From Syngnathus acus (lineage: Eukaryota; Chordata; Actinopteri; Syngnathiformes; Syngnathidae): 64,000 nucleotides of DNA. Made by a program: the position numbers and the translations under genes. The notes under the pieces were generated by a model. The model did no database searches, was not told the origin of the DNA, and was given only the letters and a program-made list of their open reading frames with translations. Numbering within the stretch: the first letter of the stretch is position 1; each line of letters begins with the position of its first letter. Positions 14,277 through 28,818 of the stretch are shown here, piece by piece. The stretch is taken from positions 9,173,476-9,237,475 of the forward strand of contig NC_051089.1 in the NCBI RefSeq assembly GCF_901709675.1, read 5' to 3'.

Positions 14277-17200
14277 ACTGCATGTAGTCAATCATCGTTT
14301 AAAATTTTTTTTAACGCTGCTGGGTTACCCCTTGTGTAAACCGAACGTTTCAAAATGCATACGCCATCGAGGTAAGAGATATTGCTTTGTGTTCTGCGCA
14401 TATTATTGAATCTTGATTCCTCTGCAACGTTTTCAGGTTATTTTCTACCTCTACGGTGAAAATGGCTCAGTGTGAATACACATACAAATATAAGTGAGTG
14501 TAAATCAATACGGCAAGCGTGCAACTGGCTGGAATCACAAGCAGAGTTATGGCAGAGCTTAGAGACGCAACAGAAAAGCACACTTTTAGAGTGAGGAGAA
14601 AACGACAGTTTTATTTCTGTTGTGAGTGCCATTAATATAATGTGTTTTATTGACAGTAGACCGTAACAAGCGGGAATGACGTCAAATTGCGTCACATAAT
14701 CTGTTCCTGGCTGTTTCATTCGGGTTATTTAAATGCGCGAGCAACTGTTCGTTCAGCCGTGTAAACGAGTTAACTTCTTAAAATAAGCTTTGCATGTGAC
14801 TGAATTCAGACACGCGAGCATACATATCCATTTTTTGTGACTTGGGTAAAAGCGAATGATTTGAATTTAGTGTATTCTAAATTAATATAAATTTGCCAGT
14901 GTGGCTATTTTGGAAGAAATCCATCCATTCCTTCATTCAATCTTCAACCCGGTCTTTCAAAATGCTCTCTGATGTCATTTCATCACAAAACTGAACATCT
15001 CCAATAAAACTATGTAGTTACAAAAAGAAAGTCATAGACCCCATTTTTTTACATAACTGGAAAATGATTCTCAAATGGTAGGTGACATGCATATTTTCTT
15101 CCAACATTGTAGTTTAAATTCGGGGTTATTTATACCGCAAAAGTATTTCAGTTTAGAGATGCTCGTTCTCCGCATTCTTCATTCATAATAATAATATCTG
15201 CCCTATAGTTTGTTCATTTCGAAGCAATTTGAGTTTTGAGAAGCTCAGCAACAAAACAAATAGAAGGTTTCATTCTTCACGGCAGATGTATGCAAATACA
15301 TGCACAGTAATTATCCTAGACCAAGTTCAATCTGCATTACAAACCAGCAGAACAACTGCTATACGTGCTGGCTCCATTTAGTTGGTGTAGTCGACTCCAG
15401 AGGGCCTTGAATCACTCTGGTGAAGCTTTCATGTTTAATTAGCTTCTTTAACTGCCTAGCACAGGCTTAGACCAACTACTAGAATCTGAGTCTATTCCAA
15501 AATGATTATTACCTCGTTCCACACTGCACTTAGCCCAGTCACAATTGCCTTATTAAACGGATAAGTCCTGAGCCACTTTCACTCATGCTGTCCTCTCAGT
15601 GTTGCAGCAAGAAGAGACTTAGCCCCAGGTCTGTAGCATATAGGAGTAGCGGAGTCACACACGCGCACAAAAATCATTGTATACACATGCTCTTGTTCCA
15701 GTAGTCAATTTTTCACCAGAGTCTGCCCTGACCAGGATTTTAACCCCGATACCCGAGGGACAACCTGCTTAATGAATGCCTCGGGCAACCGAAACACAGG
15801 AGCCAGATGGACTCTCATAAAAAGACAAGGCCCTGCATGTGATATACAAACAATAAATTGAAGAAGTGGCTGACATTCTGAAATCATTCGTATAGATTGA
15901 AAGACAGCATGGAGACATAATCACGGCAAGGCAAGAACGGGCCCTAAATACAAAATCAATAGATGTCAGGTGGTCTTCACATCAGACAGGTGCAAAGATT
16001 TGAGGTGGGAGGTTGTTCACATCCAAACAGCAGCTTCGGAAGGTTATATATTCTGGCATCCTACAAATAAATTCAAGAAGAGAATCTGCAAAAACTCAAG
16101 TTCAATGGATGCAACCTGTTTTTTTTTTTATTGAAATGACATGCGTCTTAAATATATTCAAGAAATGCTTGTGGAATATAAACCCGTTACCAGACTCAGG
16201 TCAATTAGAGGAGCCCGGCATTCAAAGCAAACACGGTGCATCAGCATTAAACTGCTATGCTGCACGCAAAAAGAATAGGCGGCCGACAGAAGTGGAGTCA
16301 GCCTAGTGAGTGTGTGTGTGTCTGTCCATATGTATGTCTGAGTATTTTTTTTACAATACACGATTGCTTTATGCTCTGATCAAACGTCACAAAATAAACG
16401 TTAACAAGCAACAACCATATTAGCTCCTCAGAAAAGAAGCAGAGACCAAGAACGGGTGAAGACGGTGTTGCTGCATCTTGCTTGTCATTTTATTCCCCAA
16501 TTATATGCTACCATTTTGTGAAAAGGTGAAAAGGGAACCATACTGCCGATATTATAACTTCCAAGACAGTCCATTCATCCATTATTTATATCGTTGATCC
16601 AGTGCAGGCTACCGGGGAGTCCATCCCAGCTGGCATCTGATGGCATGCGTAAATTATAAGGTCCATTTTTGCACTGCATGCAGTTTGGTGTCAATCACCA
16701 GAACAGTACCAGAAGGTCATTAGCCGCTCTCTGTCAAACTTCTCCGCAGAATGCCAATTTGCTCTCAGTTCATCGGTAGGCAAGCATAATGTCACAACAA
16801 CAAAACGTGACACTGCGTTAACGTACAGTAAAGAGAAAGTGAACACATGATTGTAAAAATGTGGCGTAAAATGTGATTTAAAAATCAGACCACCATAAGT
16901 TACTTACATTTTCCAAAGCAAGTTTGAATAGTAACAGTGTGGGAGTGTAGCACATCATGACTTTTAATTCTCAAATGCGTCAGACGGTGAGGGTAGCGTG
17001 TCGTCTCCTTCAGGTCATCCCACAGATTTTAAATTAGGTCTGGGCATTCTCTTGGATGGAGTTTCATTTTGAGTTGAAAGTCAAAATCTCATCTGACATC
17101 TGTAAAGTTCATGCCAAAATGAACTGCTATATTGTAGCCTCCTTTGAACACTGGAACCCCCTTTGCGGCTGAATGAGATTAAACCCAAACCGTTCCACCT

Positions 17201-20200
17201 TCCTGCTGTGGCTATGGTGTTGTCCTGCTGATGTGCAGTATTGTTTCTGAACCTGAGTTTTCATACAAAGAAAAACATCAACACCCAGCTACAATTCGCT
17301 AAATATTTCATCAGGTCTCCCAATAGCGCATGGGTTATGCTCTGACATTTTCGGCCACACTTCCAAAAGGTACTGTTTAAGGTTGTTTTCCATGAAGTTA
17401 TTTAAAAATATTATTCTAACAGGGATGTAAGCATATTCTTAATCTGTAAGATTTACCTTTTCCTTATCAGTGTGTGTGTTTGTGTGCTGTTAAATGTAAT
17501 CCCGAGGGTTACATTTTTATTTCTGACCTCTTGGCAACTTTAATGAACAATCTGAAGAGATACAATACAAGAACTGTAAAAAAAAAAATAATAATGATAT
17601 TACCACTGGATCATTTACATAGCATCCACTGTAATGGACGCCGCGTTTTAATTGGTCGTCGGGTGCATGATTCTCTTATGATGGCCACATTTTCTACACA
17701 CACATTTTATATAGGCAGGGTTTGGTGCGCTACAACCTGATTTGGTTATCGGTTACACCAACGGTGTAGCTGACAGAGCTTAGCAGAAAGCTGCATGAGC
17801 TCGGTAAATAGTGTGACATCAAAGCAGTGGGACAGTGTATAACTCGCCTGTGATGTCAACAGAGAAGAAAGCAAGAAAACACAAATGTCTTTAAATCCTC
17901 TCTGTTGCAGCCCACAGCATTTTTAAACCTCATGTTTTCATCCCATTCTGTCGAGTTAGTCACGGCCATATATGGCCCATGGGCAGAATGTCCTTGCTCC
18001 TGCTTTGTCATAAGACAAGACACAAATACTGAGATGGAAATGAACCCAATTGCTTCATTAATACATTTGAATAGCTTATTTTATGTGTGTCAAAAGTGTT
18101 GTGTTACCGGAAGAAAAATGAATGGCATTGCTAGAAACTGGGCAGACAAAACCACAAGCTTCCAGGAGTCTCATTCATGCTCGAGAATTTCTGCTGGGTT
18201 TGACTTCTGCCCGTTTCAACATTATATCAGATTAGCCAACCAGAAAGTTGAAAGATAGACTTGTCACTGAACTACAGGTTTTCAAAAAGATGAGATGTGG
18301 ATTTGGTAATGGTGCAAGATAATTTCCACAAGAGTATCCTTCTGCTTGAAGCCTTTGAACATTTTCAAGTCAGGAGCGGGAAAGCTATTTCATTCTCCGA
18401 AGCATCCGCTGAATTAAGCTTTTGTTAATGCTGAGTTCCAGTGCAGCCCTCTGAATACATTTTACCTAGCTTTGCGCAAATGCCTGTTGTAGGGATTTGG
18501 TGTTGTAGCTGCGAGAACAAATCCTGTTATCAGAAATTTACCGTGAATGGTGGAAATTGTAGCCCAGTATGCATTGGAGCGTAAAGTTTCTTAAACTGCA
18601 GTCAGGGACAAAACAAATGCAGGCTGGGTGGTAATTTTGCAGCACTGCTCCAACATCAATTGGTGAGGTCCTTTGGCTAGGGAATACTTACAAAAATGTC
18701 AAAGCCCAAGATGTCAAATGCTGAAGGCCTCACATCTGTCTCTAATGATGACTTCAACAAAAGAGAGAAAAAAAGGAAGTTGTAGTGACTCCTAGGACAT
18801 CCTTTATATCAAGGAGGGATTAATTCGTTTTGTCTCCAGTGACACTGCAGAACTGATATGAACCTACAATAAAAGGGTTCCTGCACATGAGGCAAGGAGG
18901 TGGAGGAGGTTCCACATTCCACCCCAGTTGCAACACATGAGTGAGAATTCTTCATCGAGCATTCAGCAGACATCAACGTGTCTGCCTCCACACTGACACA
19001 TGCATTCGTGCAAATAAAGGAACCTCTTAAATTGTATAGTTGAGAAAATAAACCTCCTAGGCCCTGAGAAATTTAGGTTGTCAGGATAATACAAATACAT
19101 ACAGCGCGTACCTTTCCACACCATGTGAAGCTATCCGGATAAATAGTTGGAGTTAGAATAAGTTAAATGTGATTTCAAACAACCTGTTATGTTCCTTTAG
19201 GAACAGACTGGACGGCCTGCAGACCGACAACCACCGCGCCGCCGCATGACGATCACCAAGATCAAGAGTTGATTTGCATTTAAATTCACAATGCAGCAAT
19301 CTGTGAAACAAGACTTTTCATGTCCAGTGGTGCAGTCAGTGGACAGAGGTGAGAGGCCAACTCTTTTTTTTTCTTTCTTTTTTTTATTCACATGATACAT
19401 TGCACTGCTATGGCAAAGCAACGGTGCCCACAAGATAAATCATCCTGACATTTAATGATCCCCTGGCTTTTCCTCTGGTGCCATCATTGGGACAAAATGT
19501 CACTTTGTGCAAAACTAATCTCATCAGCTTTAGCTTCTCTTTATGCCGGGTGATGACTGATTTCATGCATGCTAACTTGCTAAAATAAAAATGGCTGCAC
19601 AGTGCTTGACTTCACTCCAAAAAGGTTTTAGTTTTTACTGCTCGCATGTGACAAAAATAGTTTGTGCATGAGTGTTTCACCCGACCTTCAGGTCGAATTG
19701 TTTCCCGTGTGTCACAATAGCCGTGTCCACAGCCATGAACAATTCAGAGAATGTAAAGACACATGCACACAACTGCACTCACAATTTGACTATTTTAAGA
19801 CGGGTTTATAGCTTTGAATTCCATTTGGTCTTTTCGCTGTCAGCTATTAAATTCATTATAGAAACAGCAGAGTGAAAAGGTGGAGGGAGATGGCAACACA
19901 AAGCAGGCAAAGAGGTAGTGGAGCAGAACAAGCCTGATGTTGCCCTATGGACTGACTCATCCCCACACAAATTGGTAGTGTACAAAAGGGAGGGCGGCAA
20001 GTCAGGAAATGAAGGTTCTAAACAAACAAGCGTTTTGTGTAATAGTCACAAGAAAAAAAACACAGCATTGCAGAGGAGCACCTCGTTGACTTCAGTCTGA
20101 TATCAAAATATGCGGAAATAAACAGGTAGCGGATAATATCCCTCCTCTGCTATTTGCTCCAATTAGACGTAAGTATCCCACAACCCGCCTTAATTTAACA

Positions 20201-23200
20201 CCTTAGTGTTTCCTTAATCATGAAAAATGATGTTAATTTATGTATGCACTTATGTTGAAACGAAGCTGCGGGCCCACAGAAACTCATGCTGTGCTTAGCC
20301 AACTGACAAATTGACCACAGCAATGGATGAAGACTGTGGGCAATGTTCTTCTGATGAATTCTCACAGGGGAGGAAAGCAGCAAGAAAGGTTTAGCACTCA
20401 GCCTGGCTGAGAAAAGGTTTTCTGTAAACAGGTCTTGCAAAACACAAATTTGACCTATATAAGTGACAAAATGGATAGTTCATATTATAAGTGAGACAAC
20501 ATTTGCACACATACATACAAGAGCAGGGTGTATATAAAAAAAAGATTCTCCATCATTTCTAAGATGGTTGCTTTTCAAATGATGTCACATCTTTGGGGAC
20601 GCCATGTACAATAATAACACCCATAAAAATGCGTTTCCTTCATTTTATGCCCTAGTTTGCTATTTCTACAGTACATTGCCCTCTTGTTAATCAATAATAA
20701 AGCTTTGAAATAAATGCATTTCTAATAGCATATCATCTACCTAAAACAATAAATAGGAAGTTCAGTGGGAAAGCTCATATTTTTGGAGGGTAAAATTAAA
20801 TAAAGTCAAGATGCAGCAATATGGAGTCGTGCATCTACCTCCAAGCAAAATGCATTCTTTCCAAAAAATCTTCAAGCGATACCCTCAATCCAAGACTTAA
20901 TGAAAACTTTTCTGAAAGACGTGAATCATACTATTCAAGAAAATGTAGCAGCTGCCAGGAAGGAAAAAGACTTCAAGCTCTATGTGTCAAATGATATTCC
21001 TAACTATGAATATAAGATGCATTCACATGTCAACTTTGACAAGGGCAGAAAGTCATCTCTCATTTTTGTATCCCATTTTCAAAAAGTGTAACTTTAAAGT
21101 AATTTTAGATGGATCCATTTCATGCGCATTTTATGTAGTATTTTGTTATCTGTATTCATATTCCAACCCTCCCTGACTTTCATATCTGTTCTGTCTGAAA
21201 CTGTCATTACCATTCTTGCATATTTTCAGCACCTATCTACATGCTTGCCACAATGTTTGAATAATTTGCACCACTTTCATTTTGGATTTGCAACATAACG
21301 TCAGTAAATATGGTTGTGTGGTGCTAGTAAGGTGGCCCCGTAATTAAAAAGAGAGCAATTCAATTTCTCCCATCCAGTCAGCATAGATAAATAATGAAAA
21401 TAATTAAAAATGCTTGTGGAACTGGAATAACATTGTGAATCCCAATAGGAACAAAAGTTCATTTCCATTCTTCCTAAACCTACTGCATAAAGGGTTAACG
21501 GATTGGGTTGATGAAGCTGCTGCCAGCCAAGATGTCCTACAAAACACCCTTCTCTCCTGCGTAGTCACTGAAATGTGCCCCCCCCACCCCCACGACAGAC
21601 AGAATGCATCCAATGAAAGCATGTGTTCACCGAGGTATTACTGTATCTTGACATGATAATCTTCTTTTTAAATGGACCACTGCACTTTCTTCCTTTGGCA
21701 CGGAGCACCGCAGACAGCTCATACATTATCATTGAGTGCCTTTTCTCTTTTGCGTCCCCTTCTGTGTCTACCACCACCCTCACCCCCAATACAGACGCGC
21801 GCACACACCGTCCGCTTCGAATCGTCCTCCCTCCTCGCCTCTCTTGCTGGAGCCGCTCAGTGAGAAAACCTCATTATGCTCTTTAACTCGACTTGCAAAC
21901 TGAACTAGACAAAGAGCTGGTTGGTGCATTCTCACATATGGACAAAAGTACCAGACTGAGTCAAGTCATCGTTTTATCCCTGAAAGTGAAAAAGTTGTTG
22001 GTTGCAGCTGTAGCAGTCCTCATTCTACCAAGGAACTATGTTGAAGTGAAAGAATGTCGACAAAAGTAGAGCTTTGGCACATATAATGACAACAATAATG
22101 ATAATCATAATTGAACTCGGCTTGAATGTGGCTCACGTGTGACCGTTAAGTGCTTCATCTGTGTGATTGAACCCGTGTGGTGAAATTTCTGCACCCACTT
22201 TTTCTAAGCATTAGGTAGCAGATGCGCATTTTGGCCAGGCTGATGATAAGATGCACACACACACATGCACCAGACTTTAATTACCATTCACTCCGCTGTG
22301 CTGCTGCCCAGATTCCGTTAAACTTGTTTTCACCGGCTGCATCTATCTTCTTCACAAATCAGTTCAGCGTTGACAGCATTCAACCTCCTCTATGCAAAAA
22401 AAACACCCCCCCCCAGAGTGCCGCTTGCTTTTTCCCTGCAGTGCTCTCATAAATAATCATTTTTCAACACGCGGCCCAGTTTAACAACATAGCTCCTCTG
22501 ATGCCGACCAATCAAAATTCTCAATATCAAGGCTGTCAACAACAGTGATGAGCGAGAAACTGATCGTAGGTATGACTGACAACCTATTGATTTAATTCTC
22601 GACAAGGGAGGATTAGCATGATTATGGTGGGTTGGAACACAGTTTTTGGTAACCTAGCAACAATAAATGTTCTGAAAACGAGCGTTGGGCACTTTGCGTG
22701 CCGTAAACTGTGGCTGTAGACCTTTCACACGCTCACAATTAAAACAAAATATCGGGAACTGGTTCTTGCACGGCACGCTGGGGTACCGGTTACCGCATCT
22801 GACGGTTAATGGAAGTCGAATTGAAAAAACAAGGCGTAAAAAATGTTGACAAGCACATGTCTTTGCTTTTATGATATTCCAACTGGGGACTTGGATGTGA
22901 GGAACAATATACTGATGGTTTTGATCTCAAAAACTGTGTGTTCCATCTCCCAAAATACAAATACCACATGCTGTTTCCAGACTTGTGATGTGTTTCAAAG
23001 TAAAAAGGATTTAGCAGGGATCCTAGTAGGTTCCTTTGAGGGGAAACATATCTTATTGACATCCTCCGATGAAGTAATTAAAAAGAATTAAATCTCTATG
23101 AGGTATTGAGAAGAACGCTTTGACTTTAACACCTCCTTTTTTTGCACTTGGTTCAAATTACATACATTGGAAAGTGAGAATGATTTTTTTTTTCCCTTTA

Positions 23201-24954
23201 TTACATCTCAGGATTACTCATTGCTGGTTGGCGTACTCAAAGGCACTATTTGAATGGATAAGATACGTATCTGCATTACAGTGCTAAATAGTCACTTTTA
23301 AATGTTGCACCTCCTCAATGTATGTTATATGTTTTCATTGAAATGATAGTTCCACTCTCAGGTAAAATATCACTTCTGAAACCACCTTGATATTAATTTG
23401 ACAAGAAATAGATAATATAAAATATACACTCCACTCAACAAATGCATTGGAACAGTGTGGACAATTTAGAGAGGAGTTTTTATAAGCATTTTTTTATCCA
23501 TAAATAAAAAGTCATAAAAGTGGGAGACTAAGGAGAAAAAAACAAGATTTCTATAGGCTACTTCTCTTCCTCAAGCACATTGTGTTGTGTTCAACGTATG
23601 TTGTTTTCCCTCCCAGACAATTTTTAGTTCATTAAACTCTACAGTCTTTAAAACATGGTGTCTTTTGTCATTTGGATCCGACCCTGAAGTGCATGGAAGG
23701 GCGTTTTGTCCATATAGCTAAACGACACCATTCCTCTCTGACTGTTCTGACTGAAGTGGACAGATGGACTTTGCCTCGGTTGCATGCCAAATACTGATTG
23801 AGATCCATGATGCCACATTGGCTCGAAAGCAACTAGCGGCGCAGCTCCATTATAAAATGTCATCTCCGCTACTTAGACTTGCCCCAAATGATTGCAGCTG
23901 ATCAACACGACTTGTGTGACCTTCTTGCTTTAAGTATTAGAGACAGAGAGAGAGGCCAACGTGCTGTCGGTATTCTGTCATTTTTCTAGTTACGAGTCAG
24001 ATGTGTGGGGAGAAAGCACGAGATGCTTAAATAACCATGAGGTCATGTGCGAAAGCAAAATCTGCCCTGCAGTCACCATCAGTTGCACTTTGTGTTAAGC
24101 AGAGGGAAAAAGACAACAATCATGTGCCGTGCCAAAGGTCAGGTCTGTGTTTTTTCTCACACATTTAAAGGTTAAAAACTGACAATGTACATGAAGGATT
24201 GAGTCTATAAAAAAAACACAGAAATTAAATCATTGTTTAAGACTCAAATTAATTCGAACATTTGTTTTTAAGTACCTACATAATACGTAGACTATGAACT
24301 AGGTCGTATTAAAATATGGAGGTATAGGATTAAACAGTTTTTCATCGTTTCAGTATTCCAGATTTTTGGGGGGGGCATGGCTAAAACTGATACAAAGACG
24401 CAATTGGGGTCGGCATGAGTTGCCTCTCACTCTCGATATAAAAACATAATCTTACATTCATAGTTGTGACGTGCAATTAGCGAACTAGCTTCTCTTTGAA
24501 TATTTTGCTTGCGTGGCCGCCCCATTCTCACACGCTATTGTCGATCATGGGTGCGCACATCATGGTGAGAAAGGTTAAAGCACGAGAAGGGGAAAATAAG
24601 GGAAGAAAAAATAAAAGTCAAACTTGACAGCCAGCGTGTATGTGTCAAGCTGGTGAAGCCATTTGAGAGCCCCTTCTTGTTAGCAGTGACGTGTGTGCAC
24701 AGCAAGATGAGCAGGCAAAAAAAAAATAATGTCGGCCATGACAGCCAACATGTGGATGACGGCTTCCCGCTGGCGTGGCCGCTTTAAAGTACCTCGTTGT
24801 TGCACCGCGTTGACCCGGTGGGAGATTTTGCAGCCACTGGAGGCTTTTTTTTGTGACTCTGTTGGAGTGTAGGCATCAAAAAGATGTGAGACGAAGGAGC
24901 ATTATTCCGACACTACTTTTGGAACATTCAGCAGACACGCTCACATTTGAAAAT
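14277..24954. other. Long intergenic stretch, no gene recognised
   Basis: About 10.7 kb with no supported coding exon or RNA gene. Short low-complexity tracts occur (for example a T-rich run near 19363-19386, a poly-C run at 21578-21592 and another at 22406-22414). The longest open frame (17905-18258, 117 codons) shows no recognisable domain. The 15.36-15.48 kb part looks less repetitive and could be a conserved non-coding element, but that cannot be judged from one sequence. Confidence 0.5.
16571..16649 (-). repeat. Degenerate SINE 3' end relic
   Basis: The forward strand reads as CCATTCATCCATT, then a spacer, then GTCCATCCCAGCTGGCATC. This is a decayed reverse complement of the 3' end of the SINE at 29.3-29.65 kb, which ends with GGCTGGGATAGGCTCCAGCA, an AAGCGG motif and GGAT repeats. 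It is an old fragment. Confidence 0.55.
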
Positions 24955-25312
24955 GAAGACAATGCTTTTATTTTTTTTATTTTTTTGGAAGCATCATTTT
25001 GTATCTTGATTTTTCAATGTAAGGTCATAAATGTAAATATTTTATGAAGACAATGGCTTGATTTCTTTTTGGAAGCATCATTTTAGATATTAATTTATTT
25101 TTAGAAGACATTTATCGTCATAAATGTAAATAATTTATGAAGACAATGGCTTTTGGAAGCATCCTTTTATATATTGATTTTTCAAGTTTTAGAGGACATT
25201 TATTGTCATAAATGTAAATATTTTATGAAGACAATGGCTTTTGGAAGCATCCTTTTATATATTGATTTTTCAATTTTTATAAGACATTTATTGTCAAATG
25301 TAAATATTTTAT
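24955..25312 (+). repeat. Four-copy ~90 bp tandem repeat
   Basis: Four head-to-tail copies begin at about 24955, 25046, 25139 and 25227, each with GAAGACAATG. Each continues through GGAAGCATC, a TTGATTTTTCAA-like part and GTCATAAATGTAAATA. Copies 3 and 4 are nearly identical, while copies 1 and 2 carry small indels, so the array seems to have grown toward the right. The unit is AT-rich and does not resemble a known element to me. Open frames crossing it are by-products of the repeat. Confidence 0.9.
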
Positions 25313-28300
25313 GCTGTCCTTACCATATTATTATTCATGCAGTATTTGACCTAATATTTGAAGGTCGTGATGAGCCTCACAGGTTGTGCTCTAGGTTACA
25401 ACCTATCACCCATTCCCCATTTAATCATCATCAAAGCACTCATCTTCTTCAAGAGCTCCTGTCCTCTACAGGAAGCAATCCTGACAGACGATAGTCACTT
25501 GACTCCTTCCCCATCAGTCGCTGGTTTTCTCTCTTTTCAGTCGAATGACACACATGCCCCCACACACACCCAATAGCTACCACCCACTCCCCGACTTTCC
25601 ACCTCTGTCAGGCTGCATCACTCTTTGAAGTTAATGAGTCAAAACCATCAACCGCTTCGCTTTTAATTAGAAAGCGGAGAGAATGATTACATTTTTAATT
25701 GAAACTGTCGTTTTCAATTAATATGTGACTTACTGGAGAAAGCCAACACGCCATCCCACACAAACACAAACGCACGCGCTCACACAGAAACACACATTTC
25801 TCTTTATTTATTTGCTTATCAGCCTCACCGTGCAAGATCTTCCCTCATATTACTTTTGGTGTCCCCTCACCTCACCCTTCTCCCCTCTCCCTGTTAGTCT
25901 TCGTTTGCATGGAGTACATTTAGTTCATCTTATGTGTACGATTAACTCCAGGGTTGTTCCTTATTTTTTTCTTGCTGGCTGACTTTGAAGCCTTATCTCA
26001 CATAGAAAGGTTTGCAAGTGCAAAAACTTCCACACAATTCAATGGACGAGCAAATAGATTTGGAAGTTGACATTTTGATCTACTAACAAGGATTGTCAGT
26101 GTCTGCCAAATGTGCTGAACTGCCACGCAGTTTATTTTATGCTTTCTTCAGACCCAGGCAAATGAGTAAAGATAACATTTCTCGATTGTTCAATTTTACA
26201 CCGGTCGGGTGGGAAAGCACTCCAGAGACCCAATAAATAATTTGTATACAAGAAATAAAAAAGAACGTTTGGCATCGGTTCCCATTAGGATTTTCTCGCC
26301 TTCCAAAGTGAAGCTGTCAAAATGAATATTTTTATTTTACACGCGCCGGAGCGTACTGATGCAGCAAAGGGCCGTGGCGCTGGTCATCCACGTGTCTTCT
26401 GCTTATCTCGTTTCATTTCACATGAATTTGCCTGGCCTTTTCACACCTGTCCTCAGTGGCCATCTCTCTCTCTCTCTCCTCTCGTCCTCCTCCAGACTCG
26501 GAGTGGGTGACTGTGTCTTTTTACGGTCCATTTCCTGGTGAGGAGGCTCTTGTGTGCAGCCCGAGCCATTCTTTGCCCACACAATGCCGTGTTCTCATTA
26601 ACTCTTATCAAAGTTCATCTTGCATCCAAATGCTGTGGGCTGCTCGCAATGACTGCGCTGAAAGGAGAAAATGAAAAAGACAAAGCGAGCAGTATGTCTC
26701 GAGAGAGCGAGAGACTCTCATGTGGATAAAAGACTGCGAAATAATGGCCTAATGGCCAATGAGGACAGAAGCAGGATAAATATCAGTACCAAGTAAAATT
26801 AAACTCTCCTCGTATCTGAAATGACGTTTTTTTTTTCCTAGAAACCAATATTTGTCATTGTCCTTTTAGATTGAAAATATGTTTACATCTCAGCCAAACA
26901 AGTGAATAGAATTCATAATCAAAATCTCATCTTAGCAACACAAAAGCTCTTTTTTCATTTATTATTTGGCTTTCAGTCAGACAAAGAAAAAAAAAAACAA
27001 TGGTTGGCATCCAACCTGGTAAACATGAAAAAGTTATCTCACTTGCAGTGAACAGAGGACATAAGTAGGTAGAGACATGAAGTGAGTGCTTAACGTTGTC
27101 CTTTCCCGATTTACTTGCTGATGAGAAATGACCCTGTAATTCTCCCTGAGAGTGTCATTCGGCTCTCTTGGTAAACATGCACGCTTCTCTCCCTTCCTGC
27201 GTCATTACTCCTGCTGGAGTTGCTCATCGACATGTAAAGAGCAATAATTGGGGCGTGATTGCAGCCTTTTGTGACTACTACACAACATGACACTTACATT
27301 TGTAAGGGCCCTATCAGCAGTAAAATCAACCAGATGCCTGATGAGATACTATTTCATCATAAGTGATGTGTGTTGTGCTTTTGAATGTGATTGTACAGTG
27401 GCATCCACTTTTTCCAGCATAGTTGTGTCCAGCGTATGGTAATGATTGCCCTTGTTTCACTTGGCACATATATTTCCCTCTGACAGGCTAAAAATGTCAC
27501 AAAATGGTGAACTGGATAACATAATGCTGTTATTTTAACATGCGTGTTATGGGTATTGTGTGTTTGAGTATATAAAGCACTTTGGGTTCCATTGCTTGAA
27601 TAAAAAGTAGTATACAGTAGCAATAGGAGAGCGCCGTTGTGAAATGAAATGAAGGCAACATTAAGACAAAACCAGATTTCTGATCAATTCAGTGGCATTA
27701 CAAGTTTCTATGATTCTGAGACAACAGGCTTGACATCGGCCTGACATACACAGTTCGCAAAAATAGAGCTCATAGTGTTTATCTGCTTTTCGCTATTTCT
27801 GTGTTCCTTTTTTGGGGGGGAGCGCGGAGGCTAAAACTGTTTCAAAGTGACGTAGTCGCTCTCCCCTATTATATAACCAAGAATTTTAGAAAACGATTAG
27901 CTAAAGTGACAAGATGGATAGCCCAGCTTTAAGGTGTTCCAAACAGCGGAGGCTCGACGGCAAATGTTAACTGATGAAATATGGAAGAAAATAAATAAAT
28001 AAATAAATAAATAAATAAAGGGTGCAGGTAGCTCGAAGACAAACAGAAGAGCGCTGGCGAAAAAAACATGGCTGCAGAATAAGCGAGGCATTCCAGAAGA
28101 GCATTTCCTCGTAAACATCAACAATGTGCGAGCTGCTTCTAAGTGGTGATGCTTAAAAACAAATGTGCATCCTTCTGTGAGCTCTTTCCTACTTCGTAAC
28201 GCTTCACAGCGCAAATAGCATGATTCCTCCCTGACCCTTTAGGGGACCTGAAAGGAATTCAACCATGATGGATGGAGGAGGACAAAATGTATCCCCCAAG

Positions 28301-28682
28301 TCCAATCCAATGGAATTCTCAAATCAATAACTCACATGACTGTGTTTGTACTTACTTGGGCAAAGAAGATTTGCGTCACACAATCTGTGAAGGCTATCTT
28401 TGTGGAAATGTCTTAAAAAGGATGTTTCTTTGCAACCAATAGTAGTGTGTTCCTAGCGGGGGTATTGCTTAATGTGTGTGTTTAGGCAGGGCAGCCTGAG
28501 GTCTACAGGATGGCACTGTTCTGCTACTCCCACTTTAATTGGCTGCGAGCCCCTCGGCCTCGCCTGAATGGAGTCATTTAAGGACCTTTCACTCCCACAG
28601 AGGATTTTTAGGTGCACCACTGGAGAAATTGCATTCCTGTTTCTATACAATGGCCGGTCTGACTTGGACGGGGCCGGAGTAT
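25313..28682. other. Intergenic, no gene recognised
   Basis: No coding exon or RNA gene is supported here. There is a CT-rich patch at 26462-26500 and a CA-rich patch at 25555-25570. Short open frames lack domain signatures. Confidence 0.5.
27988..28019. repeat. (AAAT)n microsatellite
   Basis: About seven to eight perfect copies of the tetranucleotide AAAT/ATAA. Confidence 0.9.
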
Positions 28683-28704
28683 CATTGTCATTATCATGAC
28701 AATG
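28683..28704. promoter_or_regulatory. Candidate SOX-type palindromic site
   Basis: A perfect inverted repeat, CATTGTCAT, four bases (TATC), then ATGACAATG. Each arm contains the SOX HMG-box core ACAATG/CATTGT, and paired inverted SOX cores are the layout known for dimeric SOXE (SOX9/SOX10) binding. It sits in a unique, moderately GC-rich stretch (about 28440-28790) that has the look of a conserved non-coding element. Regulatory function is inference only. Confidence 0.35.
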
Positions 28705-28818
28705 GAAGCTAATTCCACTGCCACTAGCGCCATCCTGAATCCATTTGCTTCACCAGCTTATCAGAGGGCACCATGGAGAATCGCAGAAGGCCTGGACCAA
28801 CCTTCATACACCCATTGA

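Noticed and set aside
17905-18258. 117-codon open frame on the + strand
   Set aside because: No recognisable domain, no signal peptide and no supporting splice or promoter sites.
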